The position numbers and the translations under genes were made by a program. From positions 1 to 53,007 of the forward strand of contig JACKKN010000021.1 in the NCBI GenBank assembly GCA_024236415.1: a stretch of 53,007 nt of DNA, in the 5' to 3' direction. Shown here one piece after another: positions 7,939 to 16,826 of the stretch. The notes below the pieces were generated by a model, which was not told where the DNA came from, did no database searches, and saw only the letters and a list, made by a program, of their open reading frames with translations. This stretch comes from Hyphomicrobiales bacterium (GTDB lineage Bacteria; Pseudomonadota; Alphaproteobacteria; Rhodospirillales; JACKKN01). Within the stretch, counting starts at the first letter, position 1; the number at the start of each line of letters is the position of its first letter.

Positions 7939-9477
7939 TCAGATCCGGGATTCGTGACCTTCCCAGTAGGGGTCGCGCAGGCGCCGCTTGTAGATCTTGC
8001 CGGAATCGTCGCGCGGCAGGCTGGCCCGGGTCTCGATCACCCGCGGCACCTTGTAGCCGGCCAGGCGCTGGCGCAGGTAGGCCTTGATGGCCGCCGGGTC
8101 CGGTTCGGCGTCGCCCTGGGGCTGGACCACGGCCATCACCTTCTCGCCGAATTCCGGGTCGGGGATGCCGAACACGGCGCAGTCGGCGACCTCGGGCATG
8201 CCCACCAGCACCGCCTCGATCTCGGCAGGATAGATGTTGACCCCGCCCGAGATCACCATGTCGCGCTTGCGGTCGCACAGGAACAGGTAGCCGTCGTCGT
8301 CGAAATACCCCACGTCGCCACAGGTGACCAGGCCGTCGCGGTCGATCTCGGCGCGGGCCTCGGGCCGGTTGTTGTAGACGAAGTCGGGGGCGAAGGGGAC
8401 GATGCCGTACAGCTCGCCGGGCACGCCGGGGGGCTGCTCGTTGCCGTCCTCGTCCAGGGCCTTGAGGATGACCTCGGGGCAGCGCCGGCCAACGGTGCCG
8501 GGCTTGGCCAGGGCTTCCTCCGAGGTGCAGAAGGTCAGGTGGGCGCTCTCGGTGGAGCCGTAGAACTCGTTGATGACCGGCCCCCACCATTCGATCATGG
8601 CGCGCTTGACGTCCGGCGGGCAGGGGGCGGCGGCGTGGATGACGAAGCGCATGGACGAGATATCGTACCGGTCCCGCACCCGGGGCGACAGCTTCATCAG
8701 GCGCACGAACATGGTCGGCACCATGCAGGCGGCGGTCAGCCGGTGCTTCTCGATCAGGGCCAGCAGGCCCTCGGGGTCGAAGCGGGGCATGATCACGGTC
8801 AGGTCCGCCGTCTTCGCCGACAGCAGGCCATAGGCGTTGGGGGCGCTGTGGTACATGGGCCCGGGAACGACCGCGCGCATGCCTTCGTGCAGGCCATAAA
8901 TCCGCTGCCGCGAGGCGACCATTTGGGCCGCCTTGTCGGCGGTCTGGGCCCAGCGGCGCACGCCCTTGGGCAGGCCCGTGGTGCCCGAGGTGTAGATCAT
9001 GCTCTCGGGCACTTCGGGGTGCAGCCCGGACAGGGGTTCGTACCCGGCCAGCCAGTGGTCCCACAGGCGCGCCCCGGCAGGCGGGCGGCAGACGTCCTCG
9101 GCCAGGTGGTAGGCGGCGCGGATGTCCGGCGTGTCGGGCACCACCACCACATGGACCCCGTCGGGCACGGCTCCGTCGACGGCGTGCAGCAGGCTGGCGT
9201 GTACCACCAGCACCTTGGCGGCGCAGTCGCCCAGGATGTAGGCCACCTCGGGCGTCACCAGGTGCCAGTTGATGGGCACGGCATAGGCGCCCAGGGCGCG
9301 GGCGGCGTAGGACGCCTCCAGGAACGGCAGGTCGTTGCGCAACAGCAGGGCCACGGCGTCGCCGGGCCGCACGCCCAGGTCACGCAGGCCGCTGGCGGCG
9401 CGCAGGATGCGGTCGTCGAAATCGGCCCTGGCCAGGCGGCGGTCGCCGCAGATCAGGCCCCGGAAATCGTCGGTCAC
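7939..9477 (-). CDS. Acyl-CoA synthetase (AMP-forming)
   Basis: 512 residues from a GTG start at 9477 with GGGGGGA upstream. It is an ANL-superfamily ligase that activates a carboxylic acid with ATP and CoA. Motifs in order: P-loop MIYTSGTTGLPKGV, substrate-region FYGSTES, FDDDGYLFLCDRKRDMVISGGVNIYPAEIE hinge, and the C-terminal catalytic Lys in DDSGKIYKRRLRD. It belongs to the branch that contains bile-acid and cyclic or branched-acid ligases more than the short-chain acetate group, but the substrate is open. It sits 31 bp before the dehydrogenase and 40 bp after the thiolase in the same operon, so it probably primes the substrate or a shortened intermediate for beta-oxidation. Confidence 0.9.
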   Translation of the reverse strand: MTDDFRGLICGDRRLARADFDDRILRAASGLRDLGVRPGDAVALLLRNDLPFLEASYAARALGAYAVPINWHLVTPEVAYILGDCAAKVLVVHASLLHAVDGAVPDGVHVVVVPDTPDIRAAYHLAEDVCRPPAGARLWDHWLAGYEPLSGLHPEVPESMIYTSGTTGLPKGVRRWAQTADKAAQMVASRQRIYGLHEGMRAVVPGPMYHSAPNAYGLLSAKTADLTVIMPRFDPEGLLALIEKHRLTAACMVPTMFVRLMKLSPRVRDRYDISSMRFVIHAAAPCPPDVKRAMIEWWGPVINEFYGSTESAHLTFCTSEEALAKPGTVGRRCPEVILKALDEDGNEQPPGVPGELYGIVPFAPDFVYNNRPEARAEIDRDGLVTCGDVGYFDDDGYLFLCDRKRDMVISGGVNIYPAEIEAVLVGMPEVADCAVFGIPDPEFGEKVMAVVQPQGDAEPDPAAIKAYLRQRLAGYKVPRVIETRASLPRDDSGKIYKRRLRDPYWEGHESRI

Positions 9478-9517
9478 GTGGCGTGTCCCCCCGCCGGTGG
9501 TCGTGGCGTCGCGCGGT

Positions 9518-10723
9518 TCAGGCCCCTTCGCGGCCGATGATGGCCACCGAGCACACGTTCTGGTGCGGGAAGCCGCCCAGGTTGTGGGTCAGGGCGAAGA
9601 CCGGCTCGTCGGCGCGCTGGCGCTCGCCGGCGCGGCCCTGCATCTGCAGGTACATCTCGTACACCATGCGCAGGCCCGAGGCGCCGATGGGGTGGCCGAA
9701 ACACTTGAGGCCGCCGTCGATCTGGCACGGGATCTTGCCGTCGGCGTCATAGAAACCGTCCAGCACGTCCTTTACCGCGCCGCCCTCGGGCGAGATGAAC
9801 AGATCCTCCATGGTCACCAGCTCGGTGATGGAGAAGCAGTCGTGGACCTCGAACATGCTGATCTGCTCGCGCGGGTTCTCGATGCCGGCTTCCTTGTAGG
9901 CGCGCCGGGCGGCGGTGCGGGCGGTCATGAAATAGCTGCCGTCCCACGAGTTGTGCTGGGCCTCGGTGCCATTGGATACGGCGAGCTGCAGGGCCTTGAC
10001 CGTGATCAGGTCGGTCTTGCCCAGGCTGCGCGCGATCTCGGGCGTGGTGACGATGGCGCAGGCCGAGCCATCGCTGACGCCGCAGCAGTCGAACAGGCCC
10101 AGGGGCTCGGCCACCATGGGCGCGTTCAGGACCTTGTCCTCGTCGATCTTGTTGCGCAGGTGGGCCTTGGGGTTCTTGGCCCCGTTGTCGTGGCTCTTGA
10201 CCGAAATGTGGGCCATGGCGCGCTTCAGGTCGCCGCGGTCGATGCCGTGCTTGGCGGCGTAGGCCGAGGCGAGCTGGGCGAACGAGCCGGGGGCCGAGGC
10301 GTTGGCCCAGACCAGGTCGTTGACGGACCCGCGGCTGCGCTGGGGCAGGCCGCCGTAGCCGGTGTCCTTCAGCTTCTCGACGCCCAGCGCCAGGGCGATG
10401 TCGGCGGCCCCCGAGGCCACGGCGTACACGGCGCCGCGCAGGGCTTCCGACCCGCTGGCGCAGTAGTTCTCGACCCGGGTCACGGGGATGTAGGGCAGGC
10501 GCAGGGCGATGGCCAGCGGCACGCCGGACTTGCCCACGTGCTGTTCCTCGATGGCGGTCGAGAACCAGGCGGCGTCGATCTGGTCCTTCTCGATGCCGGC
10601 GTCGGTCAGGGCTTCCTGGAACGCTTCCAGCATCAGGTCCTCGGCGTTGTCGTTCCAACGCTCGCCGAACTTGGAGCAGCCCATGCCCAGGATCGCAACC
10701 TTGTCACTGATACCCTTTGCCAT
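9518..10723 (-). CDS. SCP2/SCPx-type thiolase
   Basis: 401 residues. Thiolase of the non-decarboxylating or aldolase-like SCP2 class, which cleaves a 3-keto (or, in the Ltp2-like branch, a beta-hydroxy) acyl-CoA. The nucleophile Cys88 lies in VENYCASGSEAL, His294 in MFEVHDCFSITEL and His344 in LKCFGHPIGASG, so the active site looks complete. The start is preceded by GGAGG, which overlaps the stop of the HMGS-like/DUF35 gene only 3 bp upstream, implying coupled synthesis. That neighbour supplies a DUF35 domain, a known structural partner for SCP2-type thiolases in archaea and in actinobacterial sterol degradation. Cleavage of a branched or sterol-like side chain is therefore more likely than plain acetoacetyl-CoA chemistry, but this is inference. 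Confidence 0.9.
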   Translation of the reverse strand: MAKGISDKVAILGMGCSKFGERWNDNAEDLMLEAFQEALTDAGIEKDQIDAAWFSTAIEEQHVGKSGVPLAIALRLPYIPVTRVENYCASGSEALRGAVYAVASGAADIALALGVEKLKDTGYGGLPQRSRGSVNDLVWANASAPGSFAQLASAYAAKHGIDRGDLKRAMAHISVKSHDNGAKNPKAHLRNKIDEDKVLNAPMVAEPLGLFDCCGVSDGSACAIVTTPEIARSLGKTDLITVKALQLAVSNGTEAQHNSWDGSYFMTARTAARRAYKEAGIENPREQISMFEVHDCFSITELVTMEDLFISPEGGAVKDVLDGFYDADGKIPCQIDGGLKCFGHPIGASGLRMVYEMYLQMQGRAGERQRADEPVFALTHNLGGFPHQNVCSVAIIGREGA

Positions 10724-10726
10724 CGG

Positions 10727-12196
10727 TCATTCCTCCGTGATGGTGTTTTCCGCGGGTGTCGCTTTCCAGAAATAGCGCCGGAACCCGCGTTTGGTGTCGT
10801 AGTCCTTGACCCGGAACATCATGCGCATGGGCATGCCCACGCGCAGGTCGGCGTCCGGGTCCACATCCGTGAAGTCACTCATCAGCCGGCCGCCTTCGTC
10901 GAACTGGATCATACCGTAAAAGGCCGGCGGGTCGGGTGAATATGTCAGGCGGTCGGCGGTGAACGAGTTCAGGCGCCCGCGCACGTCGGAGAACGGCTGG
11001 TCCTCCTGGGAGTCGACGGCGCCGCAGTTGGGATTGACGCAGACGTTGGACTTGGGGAACTGCAGGGTCCCGCACTGGGTGCAGCGGCCGCCGATCATGC
11101 CCTCGACCATGCCCCGGTTGCGGAACAGCGTGGTCAGGCCCGTCTGCTTGTCCACCTCGGCGCGCAGGCCGCGCTCCAGGGTGATCAGGTCGTTGAAGGC
11201 CAGGAACTTCTGGTAGTTGCTCTCCGCCCGCCGCCGCGCCAGGTGGCCGGCGATGCCCATGCGGGCGGGCAGGGCGGCCAGGGCCTCGGTGGTTTCGAAC
11301 AGCAGGGCGTCGCAGCCCTGGCCGAAGCCGGTGACCAGGATCTTTTCGCCGGGCGTGGCCTGCTCCAGCGCATGCACCAGCATGATCAGCGGGTGGGCGG
11401 CGCCGGCCTCGCCCAGGTTGGCCTGCAGGTTGTCGGCGACCGCATCCTCGCGCAGGCCCATCTTCCTGGCCAGGCCGGCGGCCACGCCCCGCGCCGCCGC
11501 CGGGAAGCAGAAGCGGTCGACGGCGCCCGGCTCGACCCCGGCCTTCGCCAGCACCGCCGCCACCGCCGCGGGCACGATCTTCATGTAGCCCTCGTCGCGG
11601 ACCCAGCGTTCCTCCCAGGTGTAGTCGTAGGCCTCGTCCTGGCCGCGGTAGTGGTCGACGAAGTCCACCGTCTCGGTATGCCCGGCCAGGAAGGTGGCCA
11701 CCGGATCGCCGTCACCGACCAGGACGGCGGCGGCGCCGTCGCCGGTGGTCATCTCCAGGGGGCTGGCCGCCTTGGTGCGGCGTTTCTCCGCCGCCGTGAA
11801 CAGGATCGGCGCGCCGTCGCCGGCGGCCATGCGCAGGGCCGCGGCCAGGCCCGAGGTGGCGGCCCGCTGCGACGACGACAGGTCCAGCGTCTGGATGCCG
11901 CCCTCCACGTCCAGGGCCGCGGCGACGATGCCGCTGTTCTGGCGGTCCTGGAAGGGGAAGCTGGTGGACGCCATGTGGATGGCCGACAGGGTGGTGCGGT
12001 CGATTCCGGTCAGGCAGTCGCGCGCCGCCTCCACGGCCATGGTCACGCTGTCCTCGTCCCAGTTGGCCATGGACCGCTCGCCCTTGCCCAGGGCCTTCAG
12101 GCCGGCGTTGAACCAGGCGTTGGCGGCGACGATGGCCTGGCGGCTGAGCCGCGCCCGCGGCACGTAGCCGCCGAAGGATAGAATACCGATCGACAT
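10727..12196 (-). CDS. HMG-CoA-synthase-like / DUF35 (OB-fold) fusion
   Basis: 489 residues in two parts. Residues 1 to about 345 have the thiolase fold of the HMG-CoA synthase/KAS III group (ILSFGGYVPRARLSR, DSVTMAVEAARDCL, TTGDGAAAVLVGD, His268 in AGAAHPL). Residues 360-489 are a rubredoxin-like zinc ribbon (Cys372, Cys375, Cys386, Cys391) plus OB fold, that is DUF35. The active-site Cys expected in NACYGGT-like context is replaced: the matching segment reads SSSQRAATSG with Gln110, and no Glu is seen in the TSFPFQDRQNSG segment. Classical condensing chemistry is therefore doubtful. It is followed 3 bp later by the SCP2-type thiolase. In archaea a thiolase, an HMGS and a DUF35 protein form one complex; here two of the three are fused. 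A scaffold or altered lyase role is my inference. Confidence 0.85.
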   Translation of the reverse strand: MSIGILSFGGYVPRARLSRQAIVAANAWFNAGLKALGKGERSMANWDEDSVTMAVEAARDCLTGIDRTTLSAIHMASTSFPFQDRQNSGIVAAALDVEGGIQTLDLSSSQRAATSGLAAALRMAAGDGAPILFTAAEKRRTKAASPLEMTTGDGAAAVLVGDGDPVATFLAGHTETVDFVDHYRGQDEAYDYTWEERWVRDEGYMKIVPAAVAAVLAKAGVEPGAVDRFCFPAAARGVAAGLARKMGLREDAVADNLQANLGEAGAAHPLIMLVHALEQATPGEKILVTGFGQGCDALLFETTEALAALPARMGIAGHLARRRAESNYQKFLAFNDLITLERGLRAEVDKQTGLTTLFRNRGMVEGMIGGRCTQCGTLQFPKSNVCVNPNCGAVDSQEDQPFSDVRGRLNSFTADRLTYSPDPPAFYGMIQFDEGGRLMSDFTDVDPDADLRVGMPMRMMFRVKDYDTKRGFRRYFWKATPAENTITEE

Positions 12197-12220
12197 CTGT
12201 TGTTGTTTCCTCTCCCTTCC

Positions 12221-13378
12221 TCACCGGTTGCCCGGCAGGATCCCCATGTGCTTGCAGATGACCTGCAGCATGACCTCGTTGGCGCCGCCGCCGACGGCCA
12301 CCAGCCGGGTGTCGCGGAAGGCGCGGGACACGGGGCTCTCGTTCATGTACCCCTGGCCGCCCCAGTATTGCAGGCATTGCGACGGCAGTTCCATGGCCAG
12401 TTGCCCCACCAGGTACTTGGCCATGGAGGCCTCGCGCGACACGTCGCCGCCGTCGATGTAGGTTTCCACCGCCTGGTACAGCAGGGCGCGGATGGCCTCG
12501 ATGCGCGACTGGAACTCGGCCATCTTGAAGTGCACCACCTGGTTGTCCAGGATCGAGCGGCCGAAGGCCTGGCGCTGGCCCGTGTACTCGACGGTATCTT
12601 CGACCACCAGTTCCAGCGCGCGCAGGCTGCGCGCGGCGGCGTACAGGCGCTCCTCCTGGAACTGCTGCATCTGGTAGATGAAGCCCCGGTTCTCGTCGCC
12701 GATGCGGTTGGCCTGCGGCACCCGCACGTCGTCGAAAAAGAGCTGCGCCGTGTCCGAGCAGTGCAGGCCCAGCTTGTCCAGCTTGCGCGCCACCGACACG
12801 CCCTTGGTCTTCAGGGGGACGATGATCAGGGACTTGTTGTGGTGCGGCGCGCCGTCGGTGTCGGTGTTGGCCAGCAGGCAGATCCAGTCCCCCTGGACCC
12901 CGTTGGTGATCCACATCTTGGAGCCGTTGATGACATAGTCGCCGCCGTCCTTGCGCGCCGTGGTCTTGATGCTGGCCACGTCCGAGCCGGCGCCCACCTC
13001 GCTGACCCCGATGCAGCCCACCAGGTCGCCGGCGATGGTCGGCGCCAGGAACTGGCGGCACAGGGCGTCGGACCCGTGGCGGGCCAGGGCCGGCGTGCAC
13101 ATGTTGGTCTGCACGCCGATGGCCGTCGACACGCCGCCGGCACGGATGTTGCCCAGTTCCTCGGCCAGGGCGATTTCATAGGAATAGTCCAGGGCCATGC
13201 CGCCGTAGGCTTCGGGCTTGCTCAGCCCCAGCAGGCCGGCGTCGGCCATCTTCTTCATCACCTGATGGGCGGGGAAGATGCCCGCCGCCTCCCATTCGTC
13301 GCAGTGGGGGTTGATGTCGGCGTCGATGATCGCCCGCGCGGTACGGCGCAGCTCGCGGTGCTCGTGCGTCCACTTCAT
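12221..13378 (-). CDS. Acyl-CoA dehydrogenase, isovaleryl/long-chain type
   Basis: 385 residues, the first gene of the leftward operon that ends at 6741. Signatures: SEVGAGSDVASIKTTARKDGGDYVINGSKMWITNG (FAD and substrate contacts), LGLHCSDTAQLFFDDVRVP, the probable catalytic Glu in QMQQFQEERLYAAARSLRALE (position used by isovaleryl- and long-chain enzymes), and the C-terminal LQYWGGQGYMNESPVSRAFRDTR followed by GGGANEVM where medium-chain enzymes have their Glu. These features and the sequence style resemble citronellyl-/isovaleryl-CoA dehydrogenases, hinting at branched substrates. It starts about 80 bp from the palindromic operator at 13460. Confidence 0.92.
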   Translation of the reverse strand: MKWTHEHRELRRTARAIIDADINPHCDEWEAAGIFPAHQVMKKMADAGLLGLSKPEAYGGMALDYSYEIALAEELGNIRAGGVSTAIGVQTNMCTPALARHGSDALCRQFLAPTIAGDLVGCIGVSEVGAGSDVASIKTTARKDGGDYVINGSKMWITNGVQGDWICLLANTDTDGAPHHNKSLIIVPLKTKGVSVARKLDKLGLHCSDTAQLFFDDVRVPQANRIGDENRGFIYQMQQFQEERLYAAARSLRALELVVEDTVEYTGQRQAFGRSILDNQVVHFKMAEFQSRIEAIRALLYQAVETYIDGGDVSREASMAKYLVGQLAMELPSQCLQYWGGQGYMNESPVSRAFRDTRLVAVGGGANEVMLQVICKHMGILPGNR

Positions 13379-13459
13379 GGGAACGGTGCCTCCCGGCCGG
13401 TGCGATCCGGCCGCCGTTTTTCGTTTTTCTGTTGGACGGAAATACGAAACCAGCTAATA

Positions 13460-13473
13460 ATTCACATGCGAAT
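13460..13473. promoter_or_regulatory. Shared palindromic operator, copy A
   Basis: ATTCACATGCGAAT, one of four copies of RTTCGYATGCGAAY. It lies between two divergent units: the dehydrogenase-HMGS-thiolase-ligase-dehydrogenase operon (start 13378) and the TAXI-TRAP genes (start 13670). The surrounding TAATAA and AATAATATAC stretches are the only AT-rich, promoter-like sequence in the gap. Confidence 0.65.
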
Positions 13474-13669
13474 AATATACGCCGAATCAACTCGGCGCGA
13501 CAATAGGGAAGCATCCGGGAGCGTAGCGACGTCCACCCGCATATCCGAAAACGACGCCGGTCGCGGCGCGGCTTCGCCGCGGCTGTGGATACGGCGTGGG
13601 ATTCACGGCGGGAAATTTGCTAGACTGCAGGAAAATCAGGCTCAGACCGAAACCTTCAGGGAGAGAAAC

Positions 13670-14818
13670 ATGAAATACCTCAAAGGGATGATTGTCGCCG
13701 GTGTCGCCGCAGCCGCCATGGTGGCGGGCACGGCCGTGGCCGACGGCGTGCCGAAGAAGACGACCTGGACCGCCTATGGCACCACCACGTCGGGCTACGC
13801 CCAGTCGGTGGCCATCGGCAACATGCTGAAGAAGCATTACGACACCAACATGCGGGTCATCCCCGGCAAGAACGACATTTCGCGCATGGCGCCGCTGCGC
13901 GACGGCAAGGCCGACTATTGCGCCTGCGGCATCGCGTCGTACTTCGGCCAGGAAGGCGTGTTCCTGTTCGCCGACAAGGACTGGGGCCCGCAGCCGATCC
14001 GCCTGTTGATGGCGGCCAGCGGCGCCAACGGCCTGGGTGTGGCCGTGGCCAAGGATTCCGGCATCAACAGCGCCGCCGACTTCAAGGGCAAGCGCGTGTC
14101 GTGGGTCAAGGGCGGCGACGCCCTGAACTGGGGCGTGGCGGCCTACCTGGCCTTTGCCGGGCTGACCTGGGACGATGTCGAGAAGGTTGAAGTCTCTGGA
14201 TTCGCCGCCTCCTTTGAAGCGATCGTCAGCGGCCAGTCCGACGCCGCCTTCGCCAGCACGGTCACCGGCACGGTGAAGAAGTTGGAGGCCTCGCCGCGCG
14301 GCGTGCAGTGGGTGCCGCTGCCCCACAACGACGAGGCCGGCTGGAAGCGGGTGCAGACGGCGGCCCCGGTGTATTCCAAGGTAACCGCCACCATCGGCGC
14401 CACCATCAGCAAGGAACACCCCGTCGAGATGGCCGGATACCCCTATCCGATCCTGATCGCCAATGCGGACAAGAGCGCCGACGAGGTCTATGGCATCGTC
14501 AAAGCCATGGTCGAGCACTTCGGCGACTACTCCGAGGCGGCCAAGGGCGCCAAGGGCTGGGCGCTGGACAAGCAGCGCATGGATTGGGCCATGCCCTACC
14601 ATGACGGCGCCATCCGCTACTGGAAGGAAAAGGGCATTTGGACTGACGCCCACCAGAAGCACAACGACATGCTGATCAAGCGCCAGCAGGTGATCCAGGA
14701 CGCCTGGAAGGCCCTGCCGGGCAAGGACGGCATGGAGAAGGACGCGCTGAAGGCCGCCTGGTCCAAGGCCCGGGCCGCGGCCCTGACCAAGGCCGGGTTC
14801 GACACGGTCTTCAATTGA
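13670..14818 (+). CDS. TAXI-family TRAP transporter solute-binding protein
   Basis: 382 residues from ATG 13670 after AGGGAGAG. Residues 1-25 form a signal peptide (KYLKGMIVAGVAAAAMVAGTAVADG), so it is periplasmic. The mature part has the TAXI layout: TTWTAYGTTTSGYAQSVAIGNML, MAPLRDGKADYCACGI, ANGLGVAVAKDSGINSAADFKGKRVSWVKGGDALN, AIVSGQSDAAFAS. TAXI proteins deliver an organic anion, usually a carboxylate, to a fused membrane component, which is the next gene (21 bp). The open frame continues far upstream, but that part runs antisense to another gene and is rejected. Control from the operator at 13460 ties it to the catabolic locus, so it probably imports the substrate of this pathway. The ligand is unknown. 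Confidence 0.92.
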   Translation: MKYLKGMIVAGVAAAAMVAGTAVADGVPKKTTWTAYGTTTSGYAQSVAIGNMLKKHYDTNMRVIPGKNDISRMAPLRDGKADYCACGIASYFGQEGVFLFADKDWGPQPIRLLMAASGANGLGVAVAKDSGINSAADFKGKRVSWVKGGDALNWGVAAYLAFAGLTWDDVEKVEVSGFAASFEAIVSGQSDAAFASTVTGTVKKLEASPRGVQWVPLPHNDEAGWKRVQTAAPVYSKVTATIGATISKEHPVEMAGYPYPILIANADKSADEVYGIVKAMVEHFGDYSEAAKGAKGWALDKQRMDWAMPYHDGAIRYWKEKGIWTDAHQKHNDMLIKRQQVIQDAWKALPGKDGMEKDALKAAWSKARAAALTKAGFDTVFN

Positions 14819-14839
14819 CGGCGCGCGGATGCGCGCGCC

Positions 14840-16825
14840 ATGAGCGACCGCGCCGATAGGGACGGGCCGGCGAAACCCGAGCACGAGTTTCGCCGGCTCG
14901 GTCCGTTGTGGCAGGGCGTGCTGGTCCTGGGCATGGTCATCGCCCTGTTCATGTCCGCCTACCAGGTCTTCAACCTGGGCCGGTACACCGGCTACGTGCC
15001 GATCGAGAACCAGTACTACTACGCCGTGGTGGCTGTGCTGCTGCCCCTGGCCTACATCGTCTTTCCGGTTTCCGGCCGGCCGGGGTGGGATCGGTTGGCC
15101 TGGTACGACGTCGTGCTGTTCCTGGCCTCGTTCGGGGTGTTCGCCTTCCTGGCGGTTTCCGCCGACCGCATCGTCGAAGAGGGGTGGGAGTTCTCCGCCC
15201 CCGACCTGATGCAGTGGACGGGCCTGGCGGCCTGCCTGCTGGCCCTGGAGGCCACGCGTCGCGCCGGCGGCCTGGTGGTGACGGCGATCATCGTCATGTT
15301 CGCGATCTACCCCCTGTTCGCCGGCTCCTTGCCCGGCGTGCTGGAGGGGTCATCGGAATCCCTTGGCGATACCGCGGCCTTCTACGCGCTGTCCACCGAG
15401 GCATTGATCGGCATTCCCATCCGGGCGTTCGCCGGGCTCGTGTTGGGCTTTCTGGTGTTCGGCGTGGCGCTCCAGCATACCGGCGCCGGCACCTTCTTCA
15501 TCAACCTGGCCTTCGCCAGCCTGGGTCACGTGCGCGGCGGTCCGGCCAAGGTGGCGATCTTCGCCTCGGGCCTGATGGGGTCGCTCAGCGGCAGCGTCAT
15601 CAGCAACGTGATCACCACCGGGTCGGTGACCATCCCGGCCATGAAGCGCAACGGCTTCGCCCCCCACGTGGCGGGCGGCGTGGAGGCCTGCGCCTCCACC
15701 GGCGGCGTGCTCATGCCGCCGATCATGGGCGCTACCGCCTTCATCATGGCCACCTACCTGGACGTGCCGTACCGGGACGTGATGGTCGCGGCGGTGATTC
15801 CGTCGCTGCTCTACTTCTTCGCCCTGTTCATGCAGATCGACGGCTACGCGGCGCGCACGGAGATGCGGGGCATGGACCGGGCCGACCTGCCGTCCATCCG
15901 CGACACCCTCAAGGAGGGCTGGCACTACGTCGCCGTCTTCGTCCTGCTGATCTACTTCCTGGTGGTGCTGCAGCTCGAGTCCCAGGCGCCCTTCTACGCC
16001 ACGGCCCTGCTCATCAGCATCAACCAGTTCCACCGCCGCCACCGCTGGAACATGCAGCGGTTCGTGGCCTTCCTGATCGGCGTGGCCAAGCTGTTCGCCG
16101 AGCTGGCGGCGATCCTGGCCGGCATCGGCCTGATCGTCGGCGCGCTGGCCTATTCGGGCAAGATCGGCACCCTGGCCTACGAACTGCTGCAACTGGCCGG
16201 CGATTCCGTTCTCCTGCTGCTGCTGTTCGGGGCGCTGTCCAGCTTCATCATGGGCATCGGCGTGACCGTGACCGTGGCCTACATCATCCTCGCCGTGACC
16301 CTGGCGCCGGCCCTGGGCAAGTCCGGGCTCGACCCCATGGGCGTGCACATGTTCATCCTGTACTGGGGGATGCTGTCGTACATCACGCCGCCGGTGGCCC
16401 TGGGCGCCTTCGCCGCCGCCACCCTGGCCGGCGCCGACAAGGTGCGCACGGGGTTCGAGGCCATGAAGCTGGGCACCATCATCTACTTCGTGCCCTTCTT
16501 CTTCGTCCTCGATCCGGGCCTGATCATGCAGGGGCCGTGGCCGAACATCCTGACCGTCACCGCCAACGCGGTGCTCGGCGTGATCGTGCTGGCCACGGGG
16601 TTGCAGGGCTACCTTTACGGGGTCGGCGACCTGCGCCGTCTCGGCGTGCTGCAATGGCCCCTGCGCGGGCTGCTGGTGGTGGGGGCGCTGGCCTTCGCCA
16701 TGCCCGGCAACCCGGTGGTCGGGCTGGGCGACAGCCACCTGTTCGCGGTCGGCTGCGTGCTGACGGCCCTGGCCGCCGGGCTCGGCTTGCTCCTGCGGCG
16801 GATGGCGGCGGTGCCCAAGGCGTAG
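14840..16825 (+). CDS. TRAP transporter fused permease (TAXI type, DctQM)
   Basis: 661 residues, very hydrophobic, with about 16 predicted membrane segments: a short DctQ-like part at the start (GVLVLGMVIALFMSAYQVF, YYAVVAVLLPLAYIVFP) and a long DctM-like part. Typical DctM loops are visible: GLMGSLSGSVISNVITTGSVTIPAMKR, GVEACASTGGVLMPPIMGATAFIMA, and MLSYITPPVALGAFAAATLAG. TAXI systems normally fuse the two membrane subunits, as here. It acts in the inner membrane, driving import with an ion gradient together with the preceding binding protein. The ribosome site is weak, so translation probably depends on coupling to the upstream gene. It ends 1 bp from the end of the convergent ligase gene. 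Confidence 0.93.
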   Translation: MSDRADRDGPAKPEHEFRRLGPLWQGVLVLGMVIALFMSAYQVFNLGRYTGYVPIENQYYYAVVAVLLPLAYIVFPVSGRPGWDRLAWYDVVLFLASFGVFAFLAVSADRIVEEGWEFSAPDLMQWTGLAACLLALEATRRAGGLVVTAIIVMFAIYPLFAGSLPGVLEGSSESLGDTAAFYALSTEALIGIPIRAFAGLVLGFLVFGVALQHTGAGTFFINLAFASLGHVRGGPAKVAIFASGLMGSLSGSVISNVITTGSVTIPAMKRNGFAPHVAGGVEACASTGGVLMPPIMGATAFIMATYLDVPYRDVMVAAVIPSLLYFFALFMQIDGYAARTEMRGMDRADLPSIRDTLKEGWHYVAVFVLLIYFLVVLQLESQAPFYATALLISINQFHRRHRWNMQRFVAFLIGVAKLFAELAAILAGIGLIVGALAYSGKIGTLAYELLQLAGDSVLLLLLFGALSSFIMGIGVTVTVAYIILAVTLAPALGKSGLDPMGVHMFILYWGMLSYITPPVALGAFAAATLAGADKVRTGFEAMKLGTIIYFVPFFFVLDPGLIMQGPWPNILTVTANAVLGVIVLATGLQGYLYGVGDLRRLGVLQWPLRGLLVVGALAFAMPGNPVVGLGDSHLFAVGCVLTALAAGLGLLLRRMAAVPKA

Positions 16826-16826
16826 G

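Noticed and set aside
12200..13669. Upstream extension of the TAXI protein frame
   Set aside because: Antisense to a dehydrogenase gene. The signal peptide and ribosome site define the start at 13670.
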